DNA from: Acidobacteriota bacterium
Lineage (GTDB): Bacteria; Acidobacteriota; Terriglobia; Bryobacterales; Bryobacteraceae
Assembly: GCA_016213775.1 (NCBI GenBank)
Contig: JACQZR010000196.1
Coordinates: forward strand, 1 to 56,218
DNA: 56,218 nt
Direction of reading: 5' to 3'
Numbering within the stretch: the stretch's first letter is position 1; each line of letters begins with the position of its first letter. This document shows positions 1 through 7,500 of the stretch, in pieces. The notes beneath the pieces were generated by a model, which worked only from the letters and a program-made list of their open reading frames with translations, was not told the origin of the DNA and ran no database searches. The translations under genes and the position numbers were made by a program.

Positions 1-56
1 GCAACTTCAGTTTCTATTGCCATCAGATCTTGCGGCGCGATAAACCGCTGCGTTCA

Positions 57-132
57 ACCGCCGGATGCGGAAAACCGCACGTCCGGTGGTGTGGGAGGGT
101 GACGGGGCACAAACCCCGTCACTCGACCCGAT
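57..132 (+). ncRNA. Group II intron 3' end (domains V and VI)
   Basis: Bases 57-90 fold as a 34-nt domain V. A 9-bp lower stem (ACCGCCGGA with TCCGGTGGT, one G-T pair) is followed by a CG bulge on the 3' side and an upper stem TGCGG/CCGCA closed by an AAAA loop. The catalytic triad position reads CGC, as known for some bacterial intron classes. Bases about 91-132 form domain VI, with a 9-bp hairpin GTGACGGGG/CCCCGTCAC and a terminal ACCCGAT, a common bacterial intron 3' boundary. The intron body and any reverse transcriptase lie to the left of the window. The exact 3' splice point (about 131/132) is inferred, and intron activity cannot be judged. Confidence 0.82.
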
Positions 133-199
133 CAAGACGGCTGAATGTCCAACAGGGTGACAGAGCGTCCAAATGACGGAGGGCAGGTTATTTTCGGAG

Positions 200-1213
200 T
201 TAGTTTTCGATTGTTATGGAGATCTTGCCGAAGTGGGCTCTGGCGGCGAGGTGTTGGAATGCGGGGATGGCTTGGGCGAACGGGAAGACGCGGTCCAACA
301 TGGGGCGGATTTGATGTTGGGTGATGGCGTTGTTCATACGGACGAACATTTCACGGCTGCCGACGACTACGCCTTGCACTCGTAGGTTCTGCATGAGGAT
401 GGGAATGAGGCTGGTTTCGGTTGCGTTGCCGCCAAGCACGCCGATGATGGAGATGGTTCCGCCGACTTTAACGGCGCGAAGGGAACGCGCGATGGTGCCC
501 GCGCCGCCGACTTCGACTACGTGATCGACGCCTGTGCCATTGGTGAGTGCGCGGGCGGCCTGGTCCCAATCGGGAGTGGTGCGGTAGTTGATGGTGGCAT
601 CGGCGCCGAGGGTTTTCGCGCGGGCGAGTTTGTCGTCGCTGGAGGAAGTGATGATGACGCGAGCGCCGCCGAGCTTGGCCCATTGGAGGGCGAAGATGGA
701 CACTCCTCCCGTGCCTTGTACGAGAACGGTTTCGCCGGGGCGGACGTTGCCTTGTTCGACGATCGCGCTCCAGGCGGTGACACCGGCGCAGGGCAGCGTA
801 GCGGCTTCTTCGTAGGTGAGGTGCGAGGGGATGGGGACCCAGGCGTCCTCAGGCAGCGAGCGGTACTGGCAGAGCATGCCGTCAAGCGGACCGCCGAGCG
901 GTGTGTTGATCTTCTCCTTTGCGGGAGGTCCGCTGATCCAGCGAGGGAAGAAGCAACCGGCTACGCGATCGCCGGTACGAAGCCGGGTGACGCCGGGGCC
1001 GCAGGCGATCACTTCGCCCGCGCCGTCGGAACAGGGGATGAGCGGCAACTTTTGTTTGGGATTGTAGCGGCCTTCGATCATCAGCCAGTCGCGGTAGTTG
1101 ATGGAGGCGGCGTGGAGGCGGACGCACACTTCGCCGGGTGCGGGTTCGGGCGTGGGATGTTCGGCGAGGGTGAGGCTGGCGAGGCCGAAATGCGGAATTT
1201 GGTAGCAAAGCAT
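200..1213 (-). CDS. MDR-family zinc-free alcohol dehydrogenase / quinone oxidoreductase-like
   Basis: A 337-residue medium-chain dehydrogenase/reductase, the usual length for the quinone-oxidoreductase branch. The N-terminal GroES-like domain contains ASINYRDW where zinc-dependent members carry a catalytic cysteine, so no catalytic zinc site is apparent. The Rossmann domain starts at VLVQGTGGVS, the expected NAD(P)H-binding glycine turn, and is followed by the GADATINY segment typical of the family. It should be a cytosolic NAD(P)H-dependent reductase or dehydrogenase of a small carbonyl or quinone substrate; the substrate cannot be named. It starts 3 bases after the stop of the upstream VCBS/TIM-barrel gene, so the two are probably co-transcribed. 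Confidence 0.9.
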   Translation of the reverse strand: MLCYQIPHFGLASLTLAEHPTPEPAPGEVCVRLHAASINYRDWLMIEGRYNPKQKLPLIPCSDGAGEVIACGPGVTRLRTGDRVAGCFFPRWISGPPAKEKINTPLGGPLDGMLCQYRSLPEDAWVPIPSHLTYEEAATLPCAGVTAWSAIVEQGNVRPGETVLVQGTGGVSIFALQWAKLGGARVIITSSSDDKLARAKTLGADATINYRTTPDWDQAARALTNGTGVDHVVEVGGAGTIARSLRAVKVGGTISIIGVLGGNATETSLIPILMQNLRVQGVVVGSREMFVRMNNAITQHQIRPMLDRVFPFAQAIPAFQHLAARAHFGKISITIEN

Positions 1214-1216
1214 GAT

Positions 1217-3196
1217 TCAGCGCCAGGTGATTTTCTGAAGGTAGTCGAGTGTGAGTGGGACTTGTTTCAGCGGCACGGGTGATTCGTCCTCGATGTAGTA
1301 GTGCTTGACTCCGGCGCGGGCGGCGGCGCGGAGGAAGCGAGGCCAGTCGATCTGCCCGGTTCCCAGCGCGACGCTGGTTTCATCAGGGGCGCGGCCGGTG
1401 GTGACGCCGGTGGGTGTGCCTTTGGCAATGTCCTTGAGGTGAACCAGGGCGAAGCGCTTAGGGTAGGTTTCCATGTAGCGGGTGGGGTCTGCGCCGCCGT
1501 GCTTCATCCAAAACACGTCGAGTTCGAAGTCGACGAATTCGGGTTCGGTTCCGTTGAGCAGGACATCGAAGAGCGTGCCTTTCTCGTGCCGGACGAATTC
1601 GAAACCATGTGGGTGGTAGGCGAAGCGGAGGCCGGCGGCTTTGAGCTTTGCGCCCCAATCGTTGAAGTCAGCGACGGCTTTTTCGGTGGTCTCGAGGTTC
1701 AGCGTTCCAACGTGGGGGATGCCGGAGGTCAAAACATAACTTGCCCCCAGCGTTTTTGCTTCGGCAATGATGGCGTTGAGTTCACGGGCGAGGCGGCCGT
1801 AGTTGACGATGTAGCTCGAGCAGGCTAGGCCGTACTGGTCGAGGAGTTGACGGAACTGGGCGGGCGTGCGGCCGTAGAGGTTGGAGGTTTCGATTTTGGT
1901 GAAGCCCATGCCGCGGATCATTGCCAGGGTACCGGTGAGGTCGCGGGCAAGTTCGCGGCGGAAGGTGTAGAGTTGCATACCCGTGGGCCCCTTGTATGAG
2001 CCCTTGTGCGTTGTGGCGTTGTTGAGCCAGATATCAACGCGTGGGGCTTCCCAGGTGTAGGGCTTGCCGAGGACATCGAGGTCGCCGTCACCATCGAGGT
2101 CGGCGAGACGGCCTTCGTGCCAGCCGTGGCCTTTGGTGAAGACTGTCTTGCGGAAGCCGCCTTTGCCATCGCCGTACAGCATCCACGATTGCGCGCCAGG
2201 ATGATCAGGCTTGTCGGTGCGCGACCACTTGGCCATCTCGGCGGCGAAGATGTCGAGGCGGCCGTCGCCGTCGATGTCACCGATGTCGAGCGTGTGCCCG
2301 TGGACCATGTCCGCGCCAAGCAGGTCGCGGCCTTTCCAGCAAGCGGGGTCAGCGGCGCTGCCATTGCATTCGTAGAACATCAGCGGACCGCTACCGTCGC
2401 CGGGGGCGATGACGACTTGAGCGTTCTTGCCGGGGCGGAACTTGCCGGCGCGGATGCGTCCACCGATGGGTCCGATTTGCGTCGGCCGGAATTTCCCGCC
2501 TTCATACTTGAACCAATAGTTGCCCGCGAGGAGGTCGAGCTTGCCGTCGCCGTCGACATCAAAAGCGTCGATGCCTTCGGCGTAGAGGGCGGCGCTCTGC
2601 ACGCCTTCGCCGGCCTGACCGGAGAAGATGGACTCGAAGGGCCAGGGCGAGGCCAGGGGCGCGGGGATATCGGCGAGGAAGAGAGATTTGGCTTTTTGGT
2701 TCCAGAAGACGAGTTGGGGTTTGCCGGTACCTTTGAGGTCGGCGAAGATCTGATCGTGATGTTGCTTTGCGCCGCCATCCTTTATGATGTGGCGCTGCCA
2801 GGGTGTATTGACGTCGAAGTTGGGCGAGGGATTTTCCCACCACCAGAGCTGCGTGTTTTGCGCGTCGGCTCCGAACACGATGTCGAGGTCGCCGTCATTG
2901 TCGATGTCGAAGGCTGCGCCGCCGGCTTCGAGGGTGAGGAACTCCTTATCAATGATGTGTTGGAGCCAGCCGTCGCCGGTGCGGCGGTACCAGACGAGCG
3001 CGGGGGCTTTGACGCGGAAGCTGATGACGAAGTCTTTCGCGCCGTTGCGGTCGAGGTCGGCAACCAGCACGCCGGTCTGCTGGTTGGAGCCTGCGGGGAC
3101 GGGCAATTCGTATTTGGTGCTGGAGAGTTGCTGCCAGCGGATGGGCTCCGCGGCGAAACTCGGAATCGCGCAGAGCAACGCATAGAGGAAACGCAT
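1217..3196 (-). CDS. Secreted FG-GAP/VCBS propeller fused to a sugar-phosphate-isomerase-like TIM barrel
   Basis: 659 residues with an N-terminal signal peptide (MRFLYALLCAIPSFA). Residues about 25-400 contain repeated FG-GAP/VCBS blades with calcium-type loops such as DLDRNGAKD, DIDNDGDLD, DVDGDGKLD, DIDGDGRLD and DLDGDGDLD. Residues about 405-659 look like a xylose-isomerase-like TIM barrel (sugar phosphate isomerase/epimerase), with GFTKIETSNLYGR, YHPHGFEF, FELDVFW and HLKD, the last carrying the usual metal-ligand positions. Each half is a known family; both in one exported chain is unusual. Carbohydrate binding by the propeller and epimerase or isomerase chemistry by the barrel is an inference. 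It is divergent from the enolase-superfamily operon and shares a short intergenic region with it. Confidence 0.85.
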   Translation of the reverse strand: MRFLYALLCAIPSFAAEPIRWQQLSSTKYELPVPAGSNQQTGVLVADLDRNGAKDFVISFRVKAPALVWYRRTGDGWLQHIIDKEFLTLEAGGAAFDIDNDGDLDIVFGADAQNTQLWWWENPSPNFDVNTPWQRHIIKDGGAKQHHDQIFADLKGTGKPQLVFWNQKAKSLFLADIPAPLASPWPFESIFSGQAGEGVQSAALYAEGIDAFDVDGDGKLDLLAGNYWFKYEGGKFRPTQIGPIGGRIRAGKFRPGKNAQVVIAPGDGSGPLMFYECNGSAADPACWKGRDLLGADMVHGHTLDIGDIDGDGRLDIFAAEMAKWSRTDKPDHPGAQSWMLYGDGKGGFRKTVFTKGHGWHEGRLADLDGDGDLDVLGKPYTWEAPRVDIWLNNATTHKGSYKGPTGMQLYTFRRELARDLTGTLAMIRGMGFTKIETSNLYGRTPAQFRQLLDQYGLACSSYIVNYGRLARELNAIIAEAKTLGASYVLTSGIPHVGTLNLETTEKAVADFNDWGAKLKAAGLRFAYHPHGFEFVRHEKGTLFDVLLNGTEPEFVDFELDVFWMKHGGADPTRYMETYPKRFALVHLKDIAKGTPTGVTTGRAPDETSVALGTGQIDWPRFLRAAARAGVKHYYIEDESPVPLKQVPLTLDYLQKITWR

Positions 3197-3254
3197 AAGG
3201 ATGCTAACAGGCTACAACGTGCCGCGCCCCGGCAGGTTTGGTAGGCTGTTCGCT

Positions 3255-4403
3255 ATGCCATTAGCGAACACCGCGCCGCTCCGTCGCGCCCGATTGCATG
3301 GCCTGCTGGCCGCACAGGCAGCATCCACGGCGGGCCAACCCTACGCGATCACAACCGTGGAAGCCTGGAATCTGAAGCTGCCCAAAGGGACGCGGGCATG
3401 GTCGCTGGTGCGGCTGCGGACGCGCGAAGGGCTGGAGGGGTGGGGCGAGGCAAGGCCGCTCACATCGGAGGCGCTGCGATCGCTGCGGCAGGCGGTGATC
3501 AACGCATCGGCGGCGGCGTATGAACCGCTGCGTTTGAAGCTGCGTGGGCATGCCGGGTTGGCTGCGGTGAACGCGGCGTCGCTCGACATTCTTGCGCAGG
3601 CATCGAAAGCTCCGGTGTATCAGTATCTCGGCGGGCCGACGCGTTTCAAGGTGCGCGCATACACATCGCTGCATGGGGCCAACGATGAGGAACTGGCGCG
3701 TTTGTTGGAACTGGCGCGTGGCGCTGGGTTTCGCGCGTTTGCGTTTCCAGTGCCGAGGCCTCCGTTCCGCAATTCAGGGAAGGCGTTTGTGCTCGCCACG
3801 CAAAAGCGTTTTGAAACGCTGAAGAAGGCCGCGGGCGAAGGATGCGACTTCATTCTGAATGGTTCGGGGACGTTGACGCCAGGAGACGCACAGTTGCTGG
3901 CGGCGGCGTTCGAGAGATCGCATGTGATGTGGTTCGACGAGCCGTGCGCCGTCACGAGCCTGGGGCCGCTGCGGAAGATGGCCGATGAATCGGTAACGCC
4001 GCTGGGCTTCGGAATGGGTGCGGCTGATGCGGCGTTCTTTCAGAATCTGCTGCGCGAAGACGCGGTGGATTTGTGCCGGCCGGAACTGGCGGTTCACGGC
4101 ATCAGCGGGTGCCGGAGGATTGCCGCGCTGGCGGAGACCTACTACGTTGCCGTTGCGCCGCGATCGAATGAAGGGCCTGTCAGTACGGCCGCGGCGATTC
4201 ACCTTGCGGCGTCGCTACCCAACTTTGTGGTGCAGCATGTCCCGTTCCACGAAGTGCCGGAGGACCGGGCGATGCGCGCCGAGTTGACGGAGGGGGCCGT
4301 GGAAGTGCCGAAGGACGGCTTCCTGCCGTTGTTGACGAAGCCTGGGTTGGGTATCACAGTGAATCGCGCGGCACTGCGCAAATACGGGGAGGTGGTGGCA
4401 TGA
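3255..4403 (+). CDS. Enolase-superfamily (mandelate racemase-like) protein with degenerate active site
   Basis: About 382 residues with the enolase-superfamily fold: an N-terminal capping domain (AITTVEAWNLKLPKG, RTREGLEGWGEA) and a C-terminal barrel. Read against the next gene, the metal-ligand positions are altered. The DFH position reads LNG, the EEP motif reads DEP, and the GE position reads GM. The KxK segment is replaced by FPVPRP. It therefore probably lacks standard Mg-dependent proton abstraction and may be a pseudo-enzyme or a partner subunit. The start at 3255 is chosen over 3201 because the extra 18 residues look non-conserved and would abut the divergent gene. Its stop overlaps the next start (ATGA at 4400). 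Confidence 0.78.
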   Translation: MPLANTAPLRRARLHGLLAAQAASTAGQPYAITTVEAWNLKLPKGTRAWSLVRLRTREGLEGWGEARPLTSEALRSLRQAVINASAAAYEPLRLKLRGHAGLAAVNAASLDILAQASKAPVYQYLGGPTRFKVRAYTSLHGANDEELARLLELARGAGFRAFAFPVPRPPFRNSGKAFVLATQKRFETLKKAAGEGCDFILNGSGTLTPGDAQLLAAAFERSHVMWFDEPCAVTSLGPLRKMADESVTPLGFGMGAADAAFFQNLLREDAVDLCRPELAVHGISGCRRIAALAETYYVAVAPRSNEGPVSTAAAIHLAASLPNFVVQHVPFHEVPEDRAMRAELTEGAVEVPKDGFLPLLTKPGLGITVNRAALRKYGEVVA

Positions 4404-5713
4404 GGCGGCGGAATTTCTTTCATGCGCTGACGGCGGGGGCCGCGGCTGCGCCGGCTTTGAACGCGGCGGATTTGTGCGGCTGTGCGCCGATGATGCAGGC
4501 GGCTTCTCCGCTGGGAGCGGCTGCGTTCGCGGCGGTGGGGTCGAAGCTGCGCATCACCGGGATGAAAGTGTTTGGCGTGTCGCTGACGCGCGAATCCGAT
4601 CGCCCGTATGTGTTCGTGAAGCTCGAAACCAACGAAGGGCTGGTGGGCTGGGGCGAGGGCACGTTGGAGGGCAAGGCCGCGGCGGTGATTGCCTGCGTGG
4701 AGGATTTTCGCGACTTTGTGATTGGCGCGGATCCGATGCAGGTGGAACATATCTGGCAGTCGATGTATGTGCACAGTTTCTATCGTGCCGGTCCGGTGAT
4801 CGGGTCGGCGATCGCGGGGATAGATCAGGCGCTGTGGGACATTCGCGGCAAGGCGCTGAATCAGCCGGTGTACCGGTTGCTGGGCGGGCCGTTTGATACG
4901 CGCGGCGTGCGTGGATACTACCATTTGCGCGCGAACAGCCTGCAGCAGATGCGCGAGGTCCGTTCCATTGCGGCCCGCGAAGGGATCACCTGTTTCAAGA
5001 GTGGGATTCCTGGCTATTACGAATGGATCGAAGGCACGGCGGCGATCAAGAGAGCGGTAAAGCAACTGGAGACGCTGCGGGAGGGGCTTGGGCCTGACCT
5101 GGATATCGGCGTCGATTTCCATGCGAAGACCTCGCCTGCCGTCGCATCGATCATCATCAAGGAGACTGAGCCGCTGAATCTGCTCTTTGTGGAAGAGCCG
5201 TGCCCGCCGGAGAATGTGAAGGCGATGGCGAAAATCGCGCGCCGCACGACGACGCCGATTGCCACCGGCGAACGGTTGGTGGCCAGCTACAGCGCACGCG
5301 AACTGGTGGAGATGGGCGTCGTGGATATCATTCAAACCGATATCAATCACGTGGGCGGGATCACGGCGTTGTGGAAGGTGAGCGCGCTGGCCGAGCAGGC
5401 CGGCATCAGCATGGCGCCGCATGCGTGCGAAGGGCCGATTGGCGGGCTTGCGACGGTGCATGTCGACGCGGCGATGCCGAACTTCGTGGTGCAGGAGGTC
5501 TGTAGCGGCGTGACGCCCGGGATGCAGGAGAAGGCATGGGAGGAGTGGCTTGGGTTCCCGGCGATGCGGATGGTGAACGGGCGCTTCCCGCTGTCGAACA
5601 AGCCGGGGCTTGGGTTTGACCTGTCGGAGGACAAGTTGAAGAAGTATCCGTTCGCCGGGACGCGTCCGATGGCGCGTGTGTTTCATGCGGATGGCTCGGT
5701 GGCCGAATGGTAG
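4400..5713 (+). CDS. Enolase-superfamily sugar-acid dehydratase (galactonate/mannonate dehydratase-like)
   Basis: 437 residues. The N-terminus (MRRRNFFHALTAGAAAAPA) resembles a Tat-type leader, so the protein is probably exported. The barrel carries the acid-sugar dehydratase motifs: VDFH (a metal-ligand Asp and the catalytic His two residues on), FVEEPCPPEN (metal-ligand Glu), ATGERL (third acidic ligand) and APHACEGPIG (the second catalytic His of galactonate-dehydratase-type enzymes). The C-terminus NKPGLGFDL is standard for the family. The expected reaction is Mg-dependent syn dehydration of an aldonic acid to a 2-keto-3-deoxy acid; the specific sugar acid is not determined. It overlaps the degenerate paralogue upstream and the esterase downstream, so the three are translationally coupled. 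Confidence 0.88.
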   Translation: MRRRNFFHALTAGAAAAPALNAADLCGCAPMMQAASPLGAAAFAAVGSKLRITGMKVFGVSLTRESDRPYVFVKLETNEGLVGWGEGTLEGKAAAVIACVEDFRDFVIGADPMQVEHIWQSMYVHSFYRAGPVIGSAIAGIDQALWDIRGKALNQPVYRLLGGPFDTRGVRGYYHLRANSLQQMREVRSIAAREGITCFKSGIPGYYEWIEGTAAIKRAVKQLETLREGLGPDLDIGVDFHAKTSPAVASIIIKETEPLNLLFVEEPCPPENVKAMAKIARRTTTPIATGERLVASYSARELVEMGVVDIIQTDINHVGGITALWKVSALAEQAGISMAPHACEGPIGGLATVHVDAAMPNFVVQEVCSGVTPGMQEKAWEEWLGFPAMRMVNGRFPLSNKPGLGFDLSEDKLKKYPFAGTRPMARVFHADGSVAEW

Positions 5714-6543
5714 GATTGGCCGCATTCGTGGTTTCCGTAATGGTGGCGCAGTCGCCTCAGAATCCGTCGCCGATGGTGGAACACCGGCGCGAGCATCCAC
5801 GATTGTCGAAGGCCGGCCCACCGGGGCGGCGCGATCCGTTGTCGGTTGGGACGCTGTTTGCGCCGAAAGGCGCACGCATTCGCAACGGCATGCCGCTGCT
5901 GGTGTTCTTTCACGGCGGGACGTGGCTGCCGGAAGTAGCGGCGGCGCAACGGAAGGCCGCGGTGTTGCACGTGCAAATTGGCGCGGGATCGGGCGTGTAT
6001 GGACGGGCGTTCGCGGAACCGGCGCGGTTTCGTCAATGGATCGGCGAGGCGGAGACAAAGTGGGGCGTAAAGTTTGGGCGCGTCTCGCTGGGTGGATGGT
6101 CAGCGGGGAATGGGGCGATTCGTGCGATTCTACGGGATGCTGCATCGTATGACCGCGTGGCGGCAGTGATTTCGATCGACGGAATTCACACCGATTATGT
6201 GACCGGCAAGCCGGGGCCGCAGGAGTCCGATCTTGCGCCGGCGCATCTGGAGTATTGGCTGCAGTACGCTCGCGATGCGATGGCGGGACGGAAGCAGTTA
6301 CTGATCGCACATACGGAAATCTTTCCAGGCACTTATGCGAGCACTACTGAGACCGCGGACTGGTTGATCAAAGAGCTTGGGTTGAAGGCCAGGCCCGTGC
6401 TGCGATGGGGGCCGATGCGGACGCAACAGTTAAGCGAGGCCAAGCGTGGGAAGTTTGAGTTACGTGGGTATGCGGGAAACTCCGCTCCCGACCATGTGGA
6501 CTTACTGCACTCGTTGCCTGCATACTGGAAGAAAGTCCGATAA
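5707..6543 (+). CDS. Secreted alpha/beta-hydrolase (esterase-like)
   Basis: 278 residues with a probable short signal peptide (MVGLAAFVVSVMVAQ). It shows an oxyanion-hole HGG (FFHGGTW), a nucleophile elbow GGWSAGN that fits GxSxG, and a late Asp-His pair (PDHVDLLH) that could complete the triad. It is likely a periplasmic ester or lactone hydrolase. Its start overlaps the stop of the dehydratase gene by 7 bases, so it belongs to the same operon. Hydrolysis of a sugar lactone or acyl-sugar before dehydration is a reasonable but unproven role. Confidence 0.8.
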   Translation: MVGLAAFVVSVMVAQSPQNPSPMVEHRREHPRLSKAGPPGRRDPLSVGTLFAPKGARIRNGMPLLVFFHGGTWLPEVAAAQRKAAVLHVQIGAGSGVYGRAFAEPARFRQWIGEAETKWGVKFGRVSLGGWSAGNGAIRAILRDAASYDRVAAVISIDGIHTDYVTGKPGPQESDLAPAHLEYWLQYARDAMAGRKQLLIAHTEIFPGTYASTTETADWLIKELGLKARPVLRWGPMRTQQLSEAKRGKFELRGYAGNSAPDHVDLLHSLPAYWKKVR

Positions 6544-6561
6544 CAGGACTTTCGGAGGCGC

Positions 6562-7500
6562 ATGCAACAGTACATGCAATTTTTCGGAGTTACGACCGCA
6601 CAGTCGTCGATGATGCAGGTGTTTCCGGCCTGGATGGCCGAGTTAGGGCAGCCGGAGGTGCAACTGCAGGGGGTGGATCTTCCGATTCGCGCCGAGCCGG
6701 CGGTATATCGCAGGGCCGTGGAGGAGATTCTTCGCGATGCCACGGTGATCGGGGCGTTGATCACCACCCATAAGGTTGATGTGTTCCATGCAGCGCGGGA
6801 TTTGTTTGCGCACCTGGATAGTTATGCGCAGCGGGGCAGGGAGATCTCGTCGATCTCGCGGAACAATGTGGGATTGGTGGGTCATGCGAAAGATCCGATT
6901 AGCTGCGGGCGGAGTTTGCACGATTTTCTCGGCGAGGGTTATTTTGCGAACAATGATGCCGAGGTGTTGTGTCTGGGCGCGGGTGGTGCGGCGTCGGCGA
7001 TCGTGATGTACTTTCAGGACCGCGAGCGCGCGGGCGACCGGCCGAGGCGCATTCATCTAGTGGATCGCGTTCCGATGCGGACGGAAATGCCGGCTGGAGC
7101 TGTGGAGACCGTGTTCCATCTGCAGACGCGGGCTGAAGAGAACGATGCGCTAATGGCGACGCTGCCGCCGCGTTCGATTGTGGTGAATGCCACGGGCATG
7201 GGAAAGGATCTGGACGGCACTCCGGTGACGGATGCCGGGATGTTTCCCGAGCACGGGATTGTGTGGGAGTTGAACTATCGTGGGGAACGGCAGTTCCTGC
7301 AACAAGCGCTGGCGCAGCAGGAAGCTCGCAGGTTGCAGGTGCATGATGGCTGGACGTGTTTTTTGTACGGCTGGACGGAAGTGATTTCGGAGGTCATCCA
7401 CACACCGATTGGAGGTGAGTGCTTCGTGACGCTGCGGCGCATCGCGGAGACGCTGACAGGCCGTTATGTGAGGACGGTGAGTTCGGCCTTGGGGATGTAG
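6562..7500 (+). CDS. Shikimate-dehydrogenase-like NAD(P)-dependent oxidoreductase
   Basis: 312 residues with the two-domain AroE-type fold. The N-terminal substrate domain contains ALITTHKVDV, where the lysine matches the catalytic Lys of the shikimate/quinate dehydrogenase family. The Rossmann domain starts with LCLGAGGAASAI. NATGMGKD corresponds to the NAT(P/S)xG motif, and WELNYRGERQFLQQA to the conserved C-terminal segment. It is longer than housekeeping AroE (about 270 residues) and sits in a catabolic run, so it may act on a quinate-like or sugar-derived substrate instead of serving aromatic amino acid synthesis. Its last 37 bases overlap the convergent U32 gene. Confidence 0.82.
   Translation: MQQYMQFFGVTTAQSSMMQVFPAWMAELGQPEVQLQGVDLPIRAEPAVYRRAVEEILRDATVIGALITTHKVDVFHAARDLFAHLDSYAQRGREISSISRNNVGLVGHAKDPISCGRSLHDFLGEGYFANNDAEVLCLGAGGAASAIVMYFQDRERAGDRPRRIHLVDRVPMRTEMPAGAVETVFHLQTRAEENDALMATLPPRSIVVNATGMGKDLDGTPVTDAGMFPEHGIVWELNYRGERQFLQQALAQQEARRLQVHDGWTCFLYGWTEVISEVIHTPIGGECFVTLRRIAETLTGRYVRTVSSALGM

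Noticed and set aside
4199-6310. A 703-codon open frame on the minus strand over the two enolase-superfamily genes
   Set aside because: The product is rich in Arg, His and Pro with no family motif, typical of an antisense frame in GC-rich DNA. The plus-strand genes have clear domains.
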